64,000 bases of DNA from Combretum micranthum (GCA_024138025.1 JAMXBD010000236.1:62001-126000); one strand, 5' to 3'. Positions 11,799 to 22,910 are shown, counted from the stretch's first letter. The notes: generated from the sequence alone by a model not told the origin. Translations and numbers: made by a program.

Positions 11799-11964
11799 AT
11801 TTGCAACGCAAAATAGTAAAGGATGCTACAGTGATTACTCTTATTGCTATAGTGCTCTTTCTTCTGCGTCCTTTCTTCCTTTTTTGTCAACTCCTACGAT
11901 TCCTTTTGTCCCCCATTGCAGGATCTCTGTGCCATGGGAAAAGACTTCATGGTAAGGGTCCCCC
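11799..11964 (+). repeat. Direct repeat copy B with splice-like motif
   Basis: Shorter version of the 10856-11078 block. The 30-bp motif at 11922-11951 is preceded by a pyrimidine tract plus TTGCAG and followed by GTAAGG, so it has both acceptor and donor consensus and could be a mini-exon. Confidence 0.75.
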
Positions 11965-11999
11965 ATTTTTTTTTTTTTTTTTTAAATTTATTATTCAGT

Positions 12000-12435
12000 T
12001 TGTTATTTAATGATTATTTAGCTTATATTATATGACTAGTAAAATTGTTAAGGTATAAAGATGACTTTGGCTTTGATACATGCTATACATAATATATTAT
12101 TGATGTATGTTGTATTATATTTTTAACCCAATATGCCATAGAATGCATCATATATGTTATTTATAGCATTCATTGCATCGAATCTATTATGTATATATTT
12201 GTATGTGTATAATTGAATATCATATGTTTTATTTACACATCTATATTATAGTATATCTTAAAATATATTATATATTTATTATTTAAAGGATTAATTGAGA
12301 ATATTATACATGGTATTATCTAATTGATATTATGTTATATACAATCAATATTATGTGTGTATTACCACTAAACATAAAATCTTTTATTAGGCACATATAT
12401 GTACTAGTTATATATTATGCAATATTTCATAAGAG
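12000..12435. other. AT-rich spacer
   Basis: TA-rich low-complexity DNA, including several TATA(C/T)ATT variants. No gene. Confidence 0.6.
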
Positions 12436-12784
12436 TAAAGGTCAAATTTGGTACATGAACTTTGCACAAAAATTCACTTTAGTGCATGAACTTTGAAGTA
12501 ACCAATTTAATATCATAGTCATTTTTGCTATCTTTCTAACACCATTTGATTTATTTACCAATGTGGAACAGATAGTCTCTCATTGAATTTTTACAATCTC
12601 CCTAAATATTATTTACCATTAATAGGCTACTTTTTCCATGTTAGCAAATGGAACAAACTCCTTTAGGCAAAATATTAAAAATCTACACAAAAAGTTTAAC
12701 TAGATAGTTAATTAAACACTTCAAAGTTAAGGTGCCAAGTTGAAATTTAATGCAAAGTTCAAGTATGAAATTTGACATTTTCTG
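12436..12784. mobile_element. Foldback/MITE, GAACTTTGCA family
   Basis: About 90 bases at each end are inverted copies: TCAAATTTGGTACATGAAC at the left and its diverged complement at the right, both followed inward by AACTTTGAAGT. The centre is non-coding. Long AT-rich inverted repeats without coding capacity suggest a non-autonomous Mutator-like MITE, but I could not fix a target duplication. Confidence 0.65.
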
Positions 12785-12927
12785 AATATATATATATATA
12801 CGCCTATTATAACATATGTCTTCATATATAACATAGGTTTGTGAGTCAACAATATATTATATTATGTTATAATACATACATAATATATGTAACGTACAAA
12901 TATTATACGTGTATGTTATATTTAAAA

Positions 12928-14449
12928 GAGTATATGTCGAATTCAATACCTAAACTTTGCAAGAAATTTCTCTTTGGTACCTAAACTTTAAAGTGGTCAA
13001 TTTAATACCCGATATTAACTTTTCATGACCATTTTTCAATATTTCCCCTAACATCGTTTACCCTGTCTAATGATGTAGACTCGCAATCTTACCATTGCTT
13101 GAGGCATATTTAAAAAAAAAAAACATACTTTGCCTTCTCTCTCTTGCGTTCTTTTTCTCTAACAAAAGCACTCTCTATTTACCTCCTTATTTGTCTCATT
13201 CTAGTACTCCAAACCACTACAATTCAAATCACACCATCATCATAACCACTTTCTACAGCACTCTAACAACTATCAATTGCACCAACTTTTTCCCTCGAAC
13301 CATCACCAAAAGCTACCAACAAATGTTGTCATTCTACTTTGACTTAGTCTTTCCTTTTTACTCCACGACACACAACAACATCCTTCATCTCATTAGACCC
13401 GTGCCAACCTTATGCCAACCATCTTAACATCAAACAACCCAATGGCTTTTGACCTTAAATCACCACGAATCGATTCATTTGAACATCACAGTTCATTCCC
13501 ATACCCATGACTTTCGAGCATCACTCTCTCAAACCCAAAAACCACCTAACAAAAAACTGGAAAGCATAAATCATTGACAAACAAACCCAAACCAACCTGT
13601 TAACATTAGTCGACCACCATCTCAATCAGATCTTTGAGCATTAGGGTTTTTATCAATGTTCGTCACTTTCCCATTCTCGATTTTTCACTACATTTGTTGT
13701 TTCTCTATACTAGTCGTTCTTTACTAAACTTTTCCTATTTCAACTGAGTTATTGCTAAATTAAGATTTTGTTTGACATGACAATGAAATTTTACGGAAAA
13801 AAAAAATATGATTAGAAGTGTCTATACTTTATAATTTAGGCAAATTAGTGTTTAAACTTTCATTCTTCATATTTGTAGTGTCTTATTTACTTTTTTCGGC
13901 TATTTTAGCGTCTCTAGGAACACAAAAATATGTGTATAAAGTTTAGACACTATTTTGCCAAATTAAAGTTAAGACGCTTTGAATGCCTTTTTCTCGAAAT
14001 ACACAAAAGAAAAAGAAAAGACAAAAAGATAGAGAAAAGGGTTTCTCTTTTATTTATTTATTTTCAAATCAATATATTATTAAGAGACAAAAGAAAATTT
14101 TTAACGTGTTGCACAATAATAGGGTCATGAGCCTAGTCTACATTAATGGAATCATAAATAGTGTTAATAGGAATACTTAAAAACACTACAAGAAAAACTA
14201 GGTTTTAGAAACAAAAATTATGTCTAAACATAAATTTCTATGACAAAAACCATTGTCAGTGATTATATTTGTAGAAAGAAATAACTTATTTTACCCATTT
14301 TCTATCACATAATTTATGTCTCTAGAGACCAATTTTCTTTTAGCATAAAGGCCACAAATGATTTAATCAGGTATTAAATCAATCACTTTAATGTTTAGGT
14401 ATAAAATTGAATTTTCATATAAAGTTTAAGTTAAATTTAACATTTTTCT
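12928..14449. mobile_element. Large foldback element with C-rich cargo
   Basis: Its ends are inverted copies of the same GAACTTTGCA-type terminal sequence (about 100 bases per arm). They enclose ~1.3 kb, whereas sister elements have a ~150-base centre. The cargo 13090-13700 is strikingly rich in C and poor in G on the + strand (many CCA, ACC and CAC steps) and carries a 110-codon frame at 13095-13427 rich in Ser, Thr, Asn and His, which resembles no known domain. This fits a MULE-type element carrying foreign DNA. A second small foldback sits inside at 13815-13980. Confidence 0.5.
13815..13980. mobile_element. Nested small foldback element
   Basis: GTGTCTATACTTTATAATTT and an inner AGTGTTTAAACTTT at the left are mirrored as inverted repeats at the right end (AAGTTTAGACACT and AAATTAAAGTTAAGACGC). 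Total ~166 bp with ~45-bp arms. Confidence 0.6.
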
Positions 14450-14544
14450 ATATATATATTATATAACATTATATCATGTACTATGTGTAATATGAATGGT
14501 GCAACTTTATATGATGTGTGTGTATTATTTTATTATCTATATAA

Positions 14545-15060
14545 TTTAAGCCATAATCCTTCCAATCGTCACACACTTTTATTATATAGTTTTACATGGT
14601 AACTTTATCAATTTATCATATATTATAATATATGTTCCTTTTATTTAAAGAAAAAAATTTATTACTTTAAATATTCATTCTCCCTCTCTCTCTCTCTCTC
14701 TTTTTAAATGCAATTACGTCAATTCACCTTCTTCACCTTCATCTATATATCTATCTATCTATTTAATTTAAGCCAGAACCTTCCGTTCATCGTACATTTT
14801 TATCATATAGTTTTATATGGTAATTTGATTAGTCTATATCTTATTGTTATCTATTTATTTCAATTAAATAAACAAAAATTATGTCAATCTCATTATTTTA
14901 AATGCAATTACCTTAATTCACCTTTATCCATATCTATCTATATAAGTTAAACCAGAATCATTCCATTCATCATATATTTTATTATATAGTTTTACATTAT
15001 CATCTATATAATTTAAGGTAGAACCTCTCATTTGTTGCACATCTTTATAATCTTCTTCTA

Positions 15061-15093
<33 letters not shown>

Positions 15094-15590
15094 TAAGGTA
15101 AATTTTCATTCGTCGCACATTTTTATCATATAACTTTATATGGTAATTATCAATCTCTTAATATTTTATTTGATCATTTTATTTAAGGAAATAAACTTAC
15201 CATTACATTTAATAATATTGACTAAAGAAAAGAATCATCATTACTATTTAAATCTATATAATTTAAGCCAAAATCCTTCATTCATCACACATTTCTATCA
15301 TATAGTTTCATATGGTAATTTATCAATCTCTCTAATATTATTATTTGATCATTTTATTTAAGAAATAAACTTATCATTGTGTTTAAGAATATTAACCAAA
15401 TAAAAGAATCATCATCTATCTATATAATTTAAACCAAAACTCTTTTATTCATTGCATATTCTTATTATATAGTTTCATATGGTAATTTATCAATCTCTCT
15501 AATATTATTATTTGATCATTTTATTTAAGGAAATAAACTTATCATTGCATTTATTAATTGAAAAAAAGAATCATCATTGCTATTTAAATC
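14545..15590 (+). repeat. Degenerate tandem array, ~168-bp unit
   Basis: Blocks starting with a variant of CTATATAATTTAAGCCA, followed by a CATTCATCACACATTT-like phrase, then ATATAGTTTTATATGGTAATT, recur near 14545, 14765, 14945, 15010, 15090, 15252 and 15422. The last three are nearly complete and spaced about 165-170 bases. Earlier copies are truncated. There is no coding capacity. Confidence 0.7.
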
Positions 15591-15622
15591 TATTTATACT
15601 ATTAAAGCAAAATCACCCCCTT
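15589..15622 (+). other. Helitron-like 5' terminus (weak)
   Basis: TCTATTTATACTATTAAAGC followed by AAAATCACC closely matches the sequence at 247-275. It lies exactly where another unit of the tandem array would start. No convincing 3' end was found. Confidence 0.3.
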
Positions 15623-15624
15623 TG

Positions 15625-16800
15625 ATGTCTTTAATGTAAATATTTTTTGTCTAAATATTCTTAATATAATGTTTAGCATATGAGCATAAAATATTTTCAT
15701 ATCCTTGAAATCATGAAAATTAAATAGGGTTTGAATTAATTAATAAGTGAATATACTAGTATTTTTTTTTTTAGTATGTAGGTATGATATATTTTTGATA
15801 TCCTTCAAATCATGAAATTAAATAGAATTTGGAAGAGAATTAAATAGGGATTAAATAGACATATCTTTTCCATGTTAAAATATTTTTGGTATCCTGAAAT
15901 CATGAAATTAAATAGGTTAGAATAGATTTAATGGGGTTGAATAAACATTAGTCTTTTTTCTTTTTTTAGCTATGAGCATAAAATATTTTTTGTATCTTTA
16001 AAATCATGAAATTAAAACATCACCTCTAATACCATATTTATGCATGACAGTACCTAATATGAAGAAGTTATCTGTGAAATACAATTGTTAATTATGATTT
16101 GTAATTATTTCCTAATTTTTAAGACTAATTAAGGTTATCCTCTTTCAACATGTTAAAATAATATATCTATTTAAATTTATATATTGGGTTATTTTATTTA
16201 AACGCCTCATGGATATATCGTCTACTTGTATATTTTTTTAACGTTGAAACGTATGTTAATATATATACAAATATATATGTATATATTATATATATAGATT
16301 TCTTGTAATTCATATTTACATCTTCAAGAGACCAAGGGTATGCTAGGGCTTTTGTAGCCTAACGGTATAAACACGTTTTTTAATGGGATTGAGTCCGTGG
16401 AATATATTCGATGTCTCATTTCCTTATTAATTTATCTTTAATATGGTCAGTTGCGAATATGATTAAATCAAACAATTACTAGTGATTTCTTGGCTATTAC
16501 AAAACAAAGGTATGTAATTGCTATAACGCTTTCAATTCGTTTTCATTTCAACTTATATTATCGATTTCAAACTATTTTACACGCCGAAGGTGATACTATT
16601 TGATCATTTTAAATTATAATGTAAAATAGGGATACGAAATGATCCTAGGGGCACATCCATTAACAATAAAAAAAAAAAATTAAAATAAATAAAGAAACAT
16701 AGGACATAGCTTGGACGCGATACATATAAACATTTGTTACACAAACACACCTAAGTCTTTGCGAGAAAAAAGGAAAAGAATGAAAATTTTAAAATGACTT
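15625..16800. other. AT-rich DNA, small internal repeats
   Basis: The phrase ATATTTTTGATATCCTTCAAATCATGAAATTAAATAG, in variants, is repeated several times between 15690 and 16010. No coding region. Confidence 0.5.
16350..16420 (+). mobile_element. tRNA-like SINE head (weak)
   Basis: TAGCCTAACGG (16355-16365) resembles a Pol III A box. TATTCGATGTC (16405-16415) resembles a degenerate B box at a plausible spacing. Body and 3' end are not defined. Confidence 0.35.
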
Positions 16801-16810
16801 CTATAAAGGT

Positions 16811-17110
16811 TAATGTTATGAATTGTACCTAAATTTTGATAAAATATACAATTAGGTATCTAAACTTTGAAATTCATCAATTTAATATCTAAAATTTGAA
16901 ATTGATCAATTTACACACATAAAAGCACTATTTGTGCACGTCAACGCTATCTCTGTCAAGTTATTTTAGGTATTAAATTGATCAATTTTAAAGTTTTTCA
17001 AGTGTTAAATTGATCAATTTTAAAGTTCAGATACTAAATTAATTTATTTCAAAATTTAGGCATCTAATTATATATTTTAAGAAAATTTAGATATTATTTT
17101 GTGACATTAT
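16811..17110. mobile_element. Foldback/MITE, GATCAATTT family
   Basis: Both ends carry inverted copies of a terminal phrase (AATGTTATGAATTGTACCTA at the left, complement of a GACATTATTTC-type end at the right), with repeated AAATTGATCAATTT modules inside. About 300 bp, non-coding. Confidence 0.6.
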
Positions 17111-17531
17111 TTCTTTGCATAAAATACAATACTCAATTTTAAACAATAACATTAGTTAATGGGAAGAATGTGAACATGTTATGTTTTTAAACAAACCTTC
17201 ATCATAATTCACACTATTTATCTTTGTGTGTTTCTTAAGTGTACATAACACTCTAATCACTTTTTCAAGTTTGGTTTTCTTATATTTATCCTTCCTCTAA
17301 GCTCAATTTTATCCGTAAGTTGTTTAAGGAGTTGCCTAACATGCCTCGTCAACATGCCAAGTATTGATTCCCATATCAAGCAATTATCTCACAACTTTTT
17401 TTATTGTGAATTCTTAGAAAGAGTTATATAATAATTCTTTTAAAAGTTTTTTAGTGGACTCATATCACATTCTATCAATAAAAATAAAAGAGAAAGAGAA
17501 TAAAAAACTTGCTTTTTGAGTTACTTAGCTA

Positions 17532-17960
17532 AGGGTATGTTTGGATAGTCTGGTTTTTTTTTTCTATATTTGTATCTATATCGAAAAAATATGTATAAAT
17601 ATGTTTAATTTGCATATATATATATATATTATCTATATTTGATTTTTTCATGAGAACTATCAAATTTTTTATCTGTATTTATTTCTTAATAAACAATTTG
17701 TTAGAACAAATTTTTAAAAAGTATCTGTATCTATCAGAAAAGGCTAGCTAAACAGATATAAACACTTTTTTTAAATTTTTTTTAACAAATTATTTATCAA
17801 AAAATAAATATAGAAAAAAAAGTTAGCAGTTTTCATCAAAAGATCAAATAAATCAAATATAGATAAAATATATATGCAAATCGAGCATATTTACACATAT
17901 CATTTTTAAAAAGATATAAATACAGATACAGATGAAAAACATACCATTCAAACAGACCCA
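17532..17960. mobile_element. MITE, AAACAGACCC family
   Basis: The left end GGGTATGTTTGGATAG and the right end CATTCAAACAGACCC are diverged inverted copies. Inside, ATATCTGTATCT-like phrases occur in both orientations. The target duplication is not clear (TAA versus ATA). Related segments with AATCCAAACAG ends occur near 41405 and 58725. Confidence 0.55.
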
Positions 17961-17964
17961 TAGA

Positions 17965-18955
17965 TTTCTATGTCGAGCAACTAACTTTATTAGCTTTTTG
18001 AGTTACTTAGTATAAGGGTTCGTGTCAAGTAACTCCAATAAAGTCGCTCTCAAAAGTAATTGGAAAGTGCACGACACTTCTTGTACCAACCCTATTTTAT
18101 CAAGATAAAACTAGCAATCTTAGCAGCTTCTCGTGATGTGTAGCGGTTAAGGAATTTATGGACTATTTAGCTTTTGAGAAAATTTTTGATTGACCACTCC
18201 TCTAAGTTATAATTTTGCTTGATTTTCCAACCGAGGCTTTTAGCCATTAGAGCTAGGCAACGTGAGGAACGAGAATTCAATGCGTTGGTCTGTCTTTATC
18301 TCTTTAGTAAACGATTAGTTTCATTTTTCTTACTCAGCCTGATCCAATGTATTTGTGTGTTACACCAGAAAGCAAGACTTGTTTAACTTATCTGTGTCTA
18401 TTTTGTATGTAAGTTAAAAAACTAAAATTTGAAAATTATCTTATTATAATCTTATCTATAAGATATATTGGGATGATTGTTAAGAGCTTTCAACCCACTA
18501 AAGACCTATAAGGATTTAGGATGGGTTTAAGTATTATTTTAAAATTCTATAGCATTTCGTGTTAGATAACAAGTTTTAGATGTGAGTAATGGGATAACCC
18601 AATCCATTAAAATAATATAACTTTTTTGAAATAATGATAAACTTATTATTCTATACGATATCATCACTCACTACATTATTGTTTGTCTCACTTACATTTA
18701 CCCATCTTCATTCTTTTATCACATAAAATCCTATTATTAGTTCTAAGGTTTATTCTATTTATATTTATGATGTAGGAAACAAGATGACCTCATATATATA
18801 CATATATATGTACCCATATTCCTCACCATAGATAGTTAGAAATTGGTAGACTCAAAAGAAAATGTATATTACCAACATGGTTGCAATTTTCATAGTTCAT
18901 GTGGCAATATATTTGATTATTTATTTGCCAAAAAAAAGATGATGATGATAATAAT
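17965..18955. other. AT-rich DNA without recognisable gene
   Basis: I see no coding region, RNA gene or clear repeat boundary here. Confidence 0.5.
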
Positions 18956-18989
18956 TGTTTGAATTTGATGAAGTTTTTGACAAAAAGAA

Positions 18990-19600
18990 ATTACAACAAT
19001 TTTAGGATTAGTAAATTATTCAAGACCATTTATAAAAGATTTAGGAAAATTTACAAAACCACTTTATAAAAAGACTCATAGATATTCACCCTTAGATAGA
19101 GTAGAACTTAGTTGATAAAAGAAGTCAAGGAATTAATTAAAGATCTTCTAGAATTAAGATTACCAGTAAATAAAAATTATTTAATTGTTATCACAAATGA
19201 ATGTGAAAAGGGATAAGGAGCAGTATTAAAAAGAAAACCCATAAATTCTTATGAAGAAAGAACGGATTTGCAGATATAATAGTGGTACATTAAAAAAAAA
19301 GGACTAAAAGGCAGTTTAGACACTAAAATAATAGAATTAATTTATGGACTTAATAGTTTCAAAACATTCTTAATAAACAAAAAGGAAATCTTAGTAAGAA
19401 CAGACTATAAATGAAGCAATTGTGAAATTTTATAAAAATAAAAATGAAAAAAACATGTTATAGAGAAGATGGATTAAGTTTGTTGATACTCTTTTAAACA
19501 ATGGTTATAATATTGAATTTGAGCAAATTAAAGTAAAAGAAAATAATCTTGTAGATACGCTAAGCAGGATTATAAATGGCACAAAGATTTGAAAGATAGA
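18990..19600 (+). pseudogene. Pararetrovirus RT thumb and RNase H remnant
   Basis: Read across frames, the sequence shows the end of the RT module (LGLVNY at 19002-19019, then FIKDLGK). The RNase H module follows with three of its acidic landmarks: IIEL (~19330), RTDYK (~19400) and the C-terminal NNLVDTLSR (19541-19567). The usual first aspartate is replaced by Asn (ITNE, ~19190), and the expected Trp after Gly is a stop. At least four frame or stop lesions break it. In caulimovirids this module copies the RNA pregenome and removes RNA from the hybrid. The catalytic YxDD part of RT is not present upstream. Confidence 0.7.
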
Positions 19601-19699
19601 CTTCCAGATAGAAAGAGCAAATTATACAAATGAATTATACTAGTTAAACTGATTAAAAAATGCATACAAATTATACAAACCAAAGGAAATATCCTAATG

Positions 19700-19760
19700 C
19701 TCCAAATATTGTTTTTTTTTTATCACATATAAATACTTTTCCTTTCTTAAGAGCTTCAAT
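19700..19760 (+). promoter_or_regulatory. Possible inter-ORF promoter with TATA box
   Basis: CATATAAATACTTTTCC lies between the RNase H remnant and the transactivator-like remnant. In caulimoviruses a separate (19S-type) promoter precedes the transactivator gene, so position and motif fit. The assignment is inference. Confidence 0.3.
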
Positions 19761-19829
19761 ATTTTAGAAGAAATATAAACCAACTGGTAGTAGTTATCTA
19801 GTTCAAAACTAAGCACTGCCGTTAGGCAA

Positions 19830-20800
19830 AATGACATTTGGGGATGTTTAACTTTATGTACAAGCCCTTAGCTCTAGAAATGGATTCAAGCACAATCAAT
19901 TGCCAACCATGATAGTCATAGAAAGACAAAAGTTTTGGTTAACGCAATTTGGAATTTACAAACATTGGATAAGAACAAGGTCAAGCTATGTTTAGCTCTG
20001 TGCAACTATTTACATTAGGTAAACACAAAACTCAGATCTAATTCTTTGTCCAAACAGACAAATACCAAATTCTATTGCTATGCTATAATAAATGGTTTTA
20101 ATCTTGGAATCTATAAAGCATGGGTTTATGCTAAAACTCAAATTGAGAACTTTATCGATCCTCAATGGAAAGGATGTTATTTAGTAGAGGAAGCTAAAGA
20201 ACTCCTTGAGAGCATTCGTCGACACAGTTATTTTGGGATAGAACCATGCCTGACACTTGAATTAAGATTAAAAAATACAACAGAAAAAGAATCATTGAAA
20301 AACAACAGAGTTACAAAATGAAAGACTTACAGACAACTGAACCCTACATACTGCATACAACATGATAAAGATAGTCAAGAAGCTTATGAAAGAGCATGGT
20401 CATATATATTCTTTAACAGAAACAAATATATTTAAAAAATGCCCTTCAAAGCAAGATAGAAAATAAATTTCTTTGCAGTAAAAAACTTTTAGAGATCATT
20501 TATTAAGATACAAGAATTTGCAAAAAAATAATATAGATAGCAATTATAGTATTATTACTACAGAATTTCACATAAATAAAGAAGAAGAAATAGACTTTCG
20601 TATATATAAGTTTAATATTAATCTTGAACATTTTGAATCCTTAATGATTGAAAGATATAGGTTCACTGAATAATACAAAAAAAAAAAAAAAAAGAATCTG
20701 GATTTGTAATTAAAGAAGTTATAAATAATCTTGTCTCCATGAATGACACTTCTCATAGAGGATTCAATCAAGAATGTGACCATACTCTTTGATAAGTTTC
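19830..20800 (+). pseudogene. Pararetrovirus transactivator/inclusion-body-like remnant
   Basis: The best-preserved stretch is open from 20046 to 20321 (no ATG at its start). It contains YAIINGFNLGIYKAW, then Gly-Cys-Tyr and an EEAKELL helix. This layout (NGxxxGIYxxW, a conserved hydrophobic run, then xxEEA) is the hallmark of the RNase-H-like N-terminal fold of caulimovirid transactivators, which drive reinitiation on polycistronic viral RNA. Upstream and downstream pieces (for example 20522-20670) are in other frames with stops. A run of 18 A (20675-20692) marks further decay. Confidence 0.65.
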
Positions 20801-20989
20801 TTGATTATCTTTATCATGTTATATGTAGTATGTAGGGTTCAATTGTTTGAAGTGGCAAACTTTGCAGGGTTTTGTCTATTTTTATTTTGTAATGATGATT
20901 AAATTGCTGATTAAAACATGAGAATTGAGTTGCAAAAAATTCACATATTTTTAAGAAAAATCTTTAAATATATATTTTATATTGATTGA

Positions 20990-21574
20990 TGCAGTAAACA
21001 AGATAGCAAATAATTATTTGGAGAAATGGCATAGAATTTGACGATGGTAATTTCGTAATTTTGGGGAGTTTTGGATTTTGACCGAGTGGGACCATATTCT
21101 GAAGGGAATCGATCCAACGAGTAGAACTCACCAGCTTACCCGTGACCCATGTCGGTTTTCGGCCAAATTCCTTCGTTTAGGCCGTCAAAACCGCTTTTTT
21201 ACTATTTTTAGTAACTTTTCTTTATGTCATATCTTTTCATAGGATAATCTTTTTTATATGCCGTCTATGGCATTAATCTCGTCCGTTCATTTATTTTTGC
21301 CCTAGGTATTATTTAGATAGGTTTCCTTTTTTGGTAAAAAAGCATATTATATATTTTAGGGTTACAGAATGTGCAGACATATGTTATTTTGAATGAATTT
21401 TCTTTGAGAGTGTTCTCTCTTTATCCCAAAATTCATAATCTTGTGCAGATTTCAACTTTTGATGCCAAATATCTAGGTATTCTCAGAATCAATAGATATT
21501 TGAAGATCACAAGCCAGGTATTCGTGCGCGAATCAACGTCTTGCGATTGTTTCCCCTTTTATTCTGCTGCGTCA
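20990..21574 (+). repeat. 5' LTR
   Basis: It begins TGCAGTAAACAAGATAG and ends GCTGCGTCA, matching 24929-25513 over the whole length with scattered differences (for example TATGGCATTAATC versus ATCGTGGCATAATC). Confidence 0.92.
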
Positions 21575-21576
21575 GT

Positions 21577-21589
21577 TGGTATCAGAGCC
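21577..21589 (+). other. Primer-binding site for initiator Met-tRNA
   Basis: TGGTATCAGAGCC, two bases after the 5' LTR, is complementary to the 3' end of plant initiator Met-tRNA and would prime minus-strand synthesis. Confidence 0.9.
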
Positions 21590-21609
21590 GCGTTCGCTCT
21601 TGGAATATC

Positions 21610-22910
21610 ATGGTGCCTCGCAGACTGGTTAACCAGCGACGTATATATGAGATTTATGAGCGTGACAACTTAGATCAGAGGATTGGAGCTATGCTCGATG
21701 AGAGGTTAGAACAGAGGATAGGACAGATGATCGATCGGCGATTGGATGCTGCAGTAGCCCAGATCACAAAGACGGTGGAGCGCTTGCGATGAATCAGAAT
21801 CGAGGAAGGAACCCTAACCCTAATCCTAACCATAACCCTAACCCTAATCTGAGGGTAGGTGAAGATTTTGAGGATGATGATGATGAAATGTCGTCTGCTG
21901 TTGAGAGCTTTTATGACAAATCGCCACGTAGCCGTGGTAGGCCACGCGTTAAGGAACATTACAGATGCTGGGAAATGGGGATGAGGACTGAGATTCTAGA
22001 ATTTCATGGTACTCTCCAGCTGGAGGAATTTTAGATTGGCTGGCTACGGTAGAGGAGATATTAGAATTTAAGGGGGTTCCTGATGATAAGCGTGTGCAAC
22101 TGGTGGCAACACGATTTTGTGGTAGGGCCACAACATGGTAGCAGCAGACGAAATTGACACGCTTGAGATTGGGTAAGTCGAAGACTGAGACGTGGGAGAA
22201 AATTAAAAAGCATCTACGAGCGATCTTTTTGCCATATAATTTCCAGAGGATTATGTACCAGAGATTGCAAAATCTGAAACAGGGTAGTAGGACCGTTGAT
22301 GATTACACCACTGAATTCTATCAATTGGTTGCCATAAACGAAATTCAGGAGACGGAGGAGCAGTTGGTGTCTCGTTATATTGGAGGATTACGATTGCAGC
22401 TTCAGGATGCTATCAATTTGTTTGACCCAGTTAATGTATCTGCTGCACATCAGAGGGCTTTGATTGTCGAAAGACAACGGCGGTCTGGGAGTGGTATGTA
22501 TGGTAGTGGGATAATGAGTAGTGGCAATAGTGGTGTGAATCGTTCAGGAAGTGGGGTTATAGGTAGTAACACCACGGGCGTTTCAGTAAACCTAACACTA
22601 ATCGTCCTAGTACTAGTGGAATAAAGTGTTTCAAATGTGGTGAGGTTGGGCACCGACAGGCTGATTGTAGGAAAGAGGCGAAGAAAGCACTTTTTGCTGA
22701 GAATGAGAATGAGGAAGAGGAGGATGCTGCGGATTTCTTTGAAGCAGGGGGTGATGGTGAACCAATTTTTGATGTGGAGCATGTTGGAGAAGAAGTTGTG
22801 ACTGGTGATGGCAAGGAGAATCTAGTGGTCCGGCGATCGTGCATGACTCCCAGGGTAGCTGAGGAAGAGTGGCTCAGAAGCAATATTTTTCAATCCACAT
22901 GTACCATTTA
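21610..22910 (+). pseudogene. gag (capsid/nucleocapsid), frameshifted
   Basis: Gag would form the cytoplasmic virus-like particle. ATG at 21610 starts a charged coiled-coil-like N-terminus (RIYEIYERDNLDQR) to 21792, where the frame shifts. An Asn-Pro repeat (about 21800-21850) and an acidic patch follow. The capsid core (EILEFHG... then DYTTEFYQL, 22154-22480) fits the retrotransposon Gag family. Gly/Ser linkers precede a CCHC zinc knuckle CFKCGEVGHRQADC at 22627-22668 (CX2CX4HX4C intact). Lesions: frameshift near 21790, one-base loss after 22028, in-frame TAG at 22139-22141 where a WW pair is expected, frameshift near 22570 and one-base loss near 22908. Confidence 0.88.
21812..21847 (+). repeat. 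Telomere-like CCCTAA repeat inside gag
   Basis: Six hexamers: four exact CCCTAA and two variants (TCCTAA, CCATAA). In the gag frame they encode Asn-Pro/Asn-His dipeptides, so the repeat may reflect protein rather than telomere origin. It is the vertebrate-type hexamer, not the usual plant CCCTAAA. Confidence 0.85.

Larger units (their letters stand above)
18961..20815 (+). mobile_element. Endogenous pararetrovirus fragment (Caulimoviridae-like)
   Basis: About 1.85 kb holding, in viral gene order, the end of reverse transcriptase, RNase H, a short gap and a translational-transactivator/inclusion-body-like domain. It carries many stops and frameshifts and is a truncated, non-functional genomic copy. 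The presence of a transactivator-like domain argues against an ordinary LTR retrotransposon and for a plant pararetrovirus. The genus cannot be told. It lies 174 bases upstream of the gypsy element. Confidence 0.75.

Noticed and set aside
21812..21847. Interstitial telomere
   Set aside because: The hexamer is not the typical plant heptamer and the run lies within gag coding sequence, so a protein-repeat origin is simpler.
21675..22883. Several minus-strand frames across gag
   Set aside because: Shadows of the plus-strand gag sequence.
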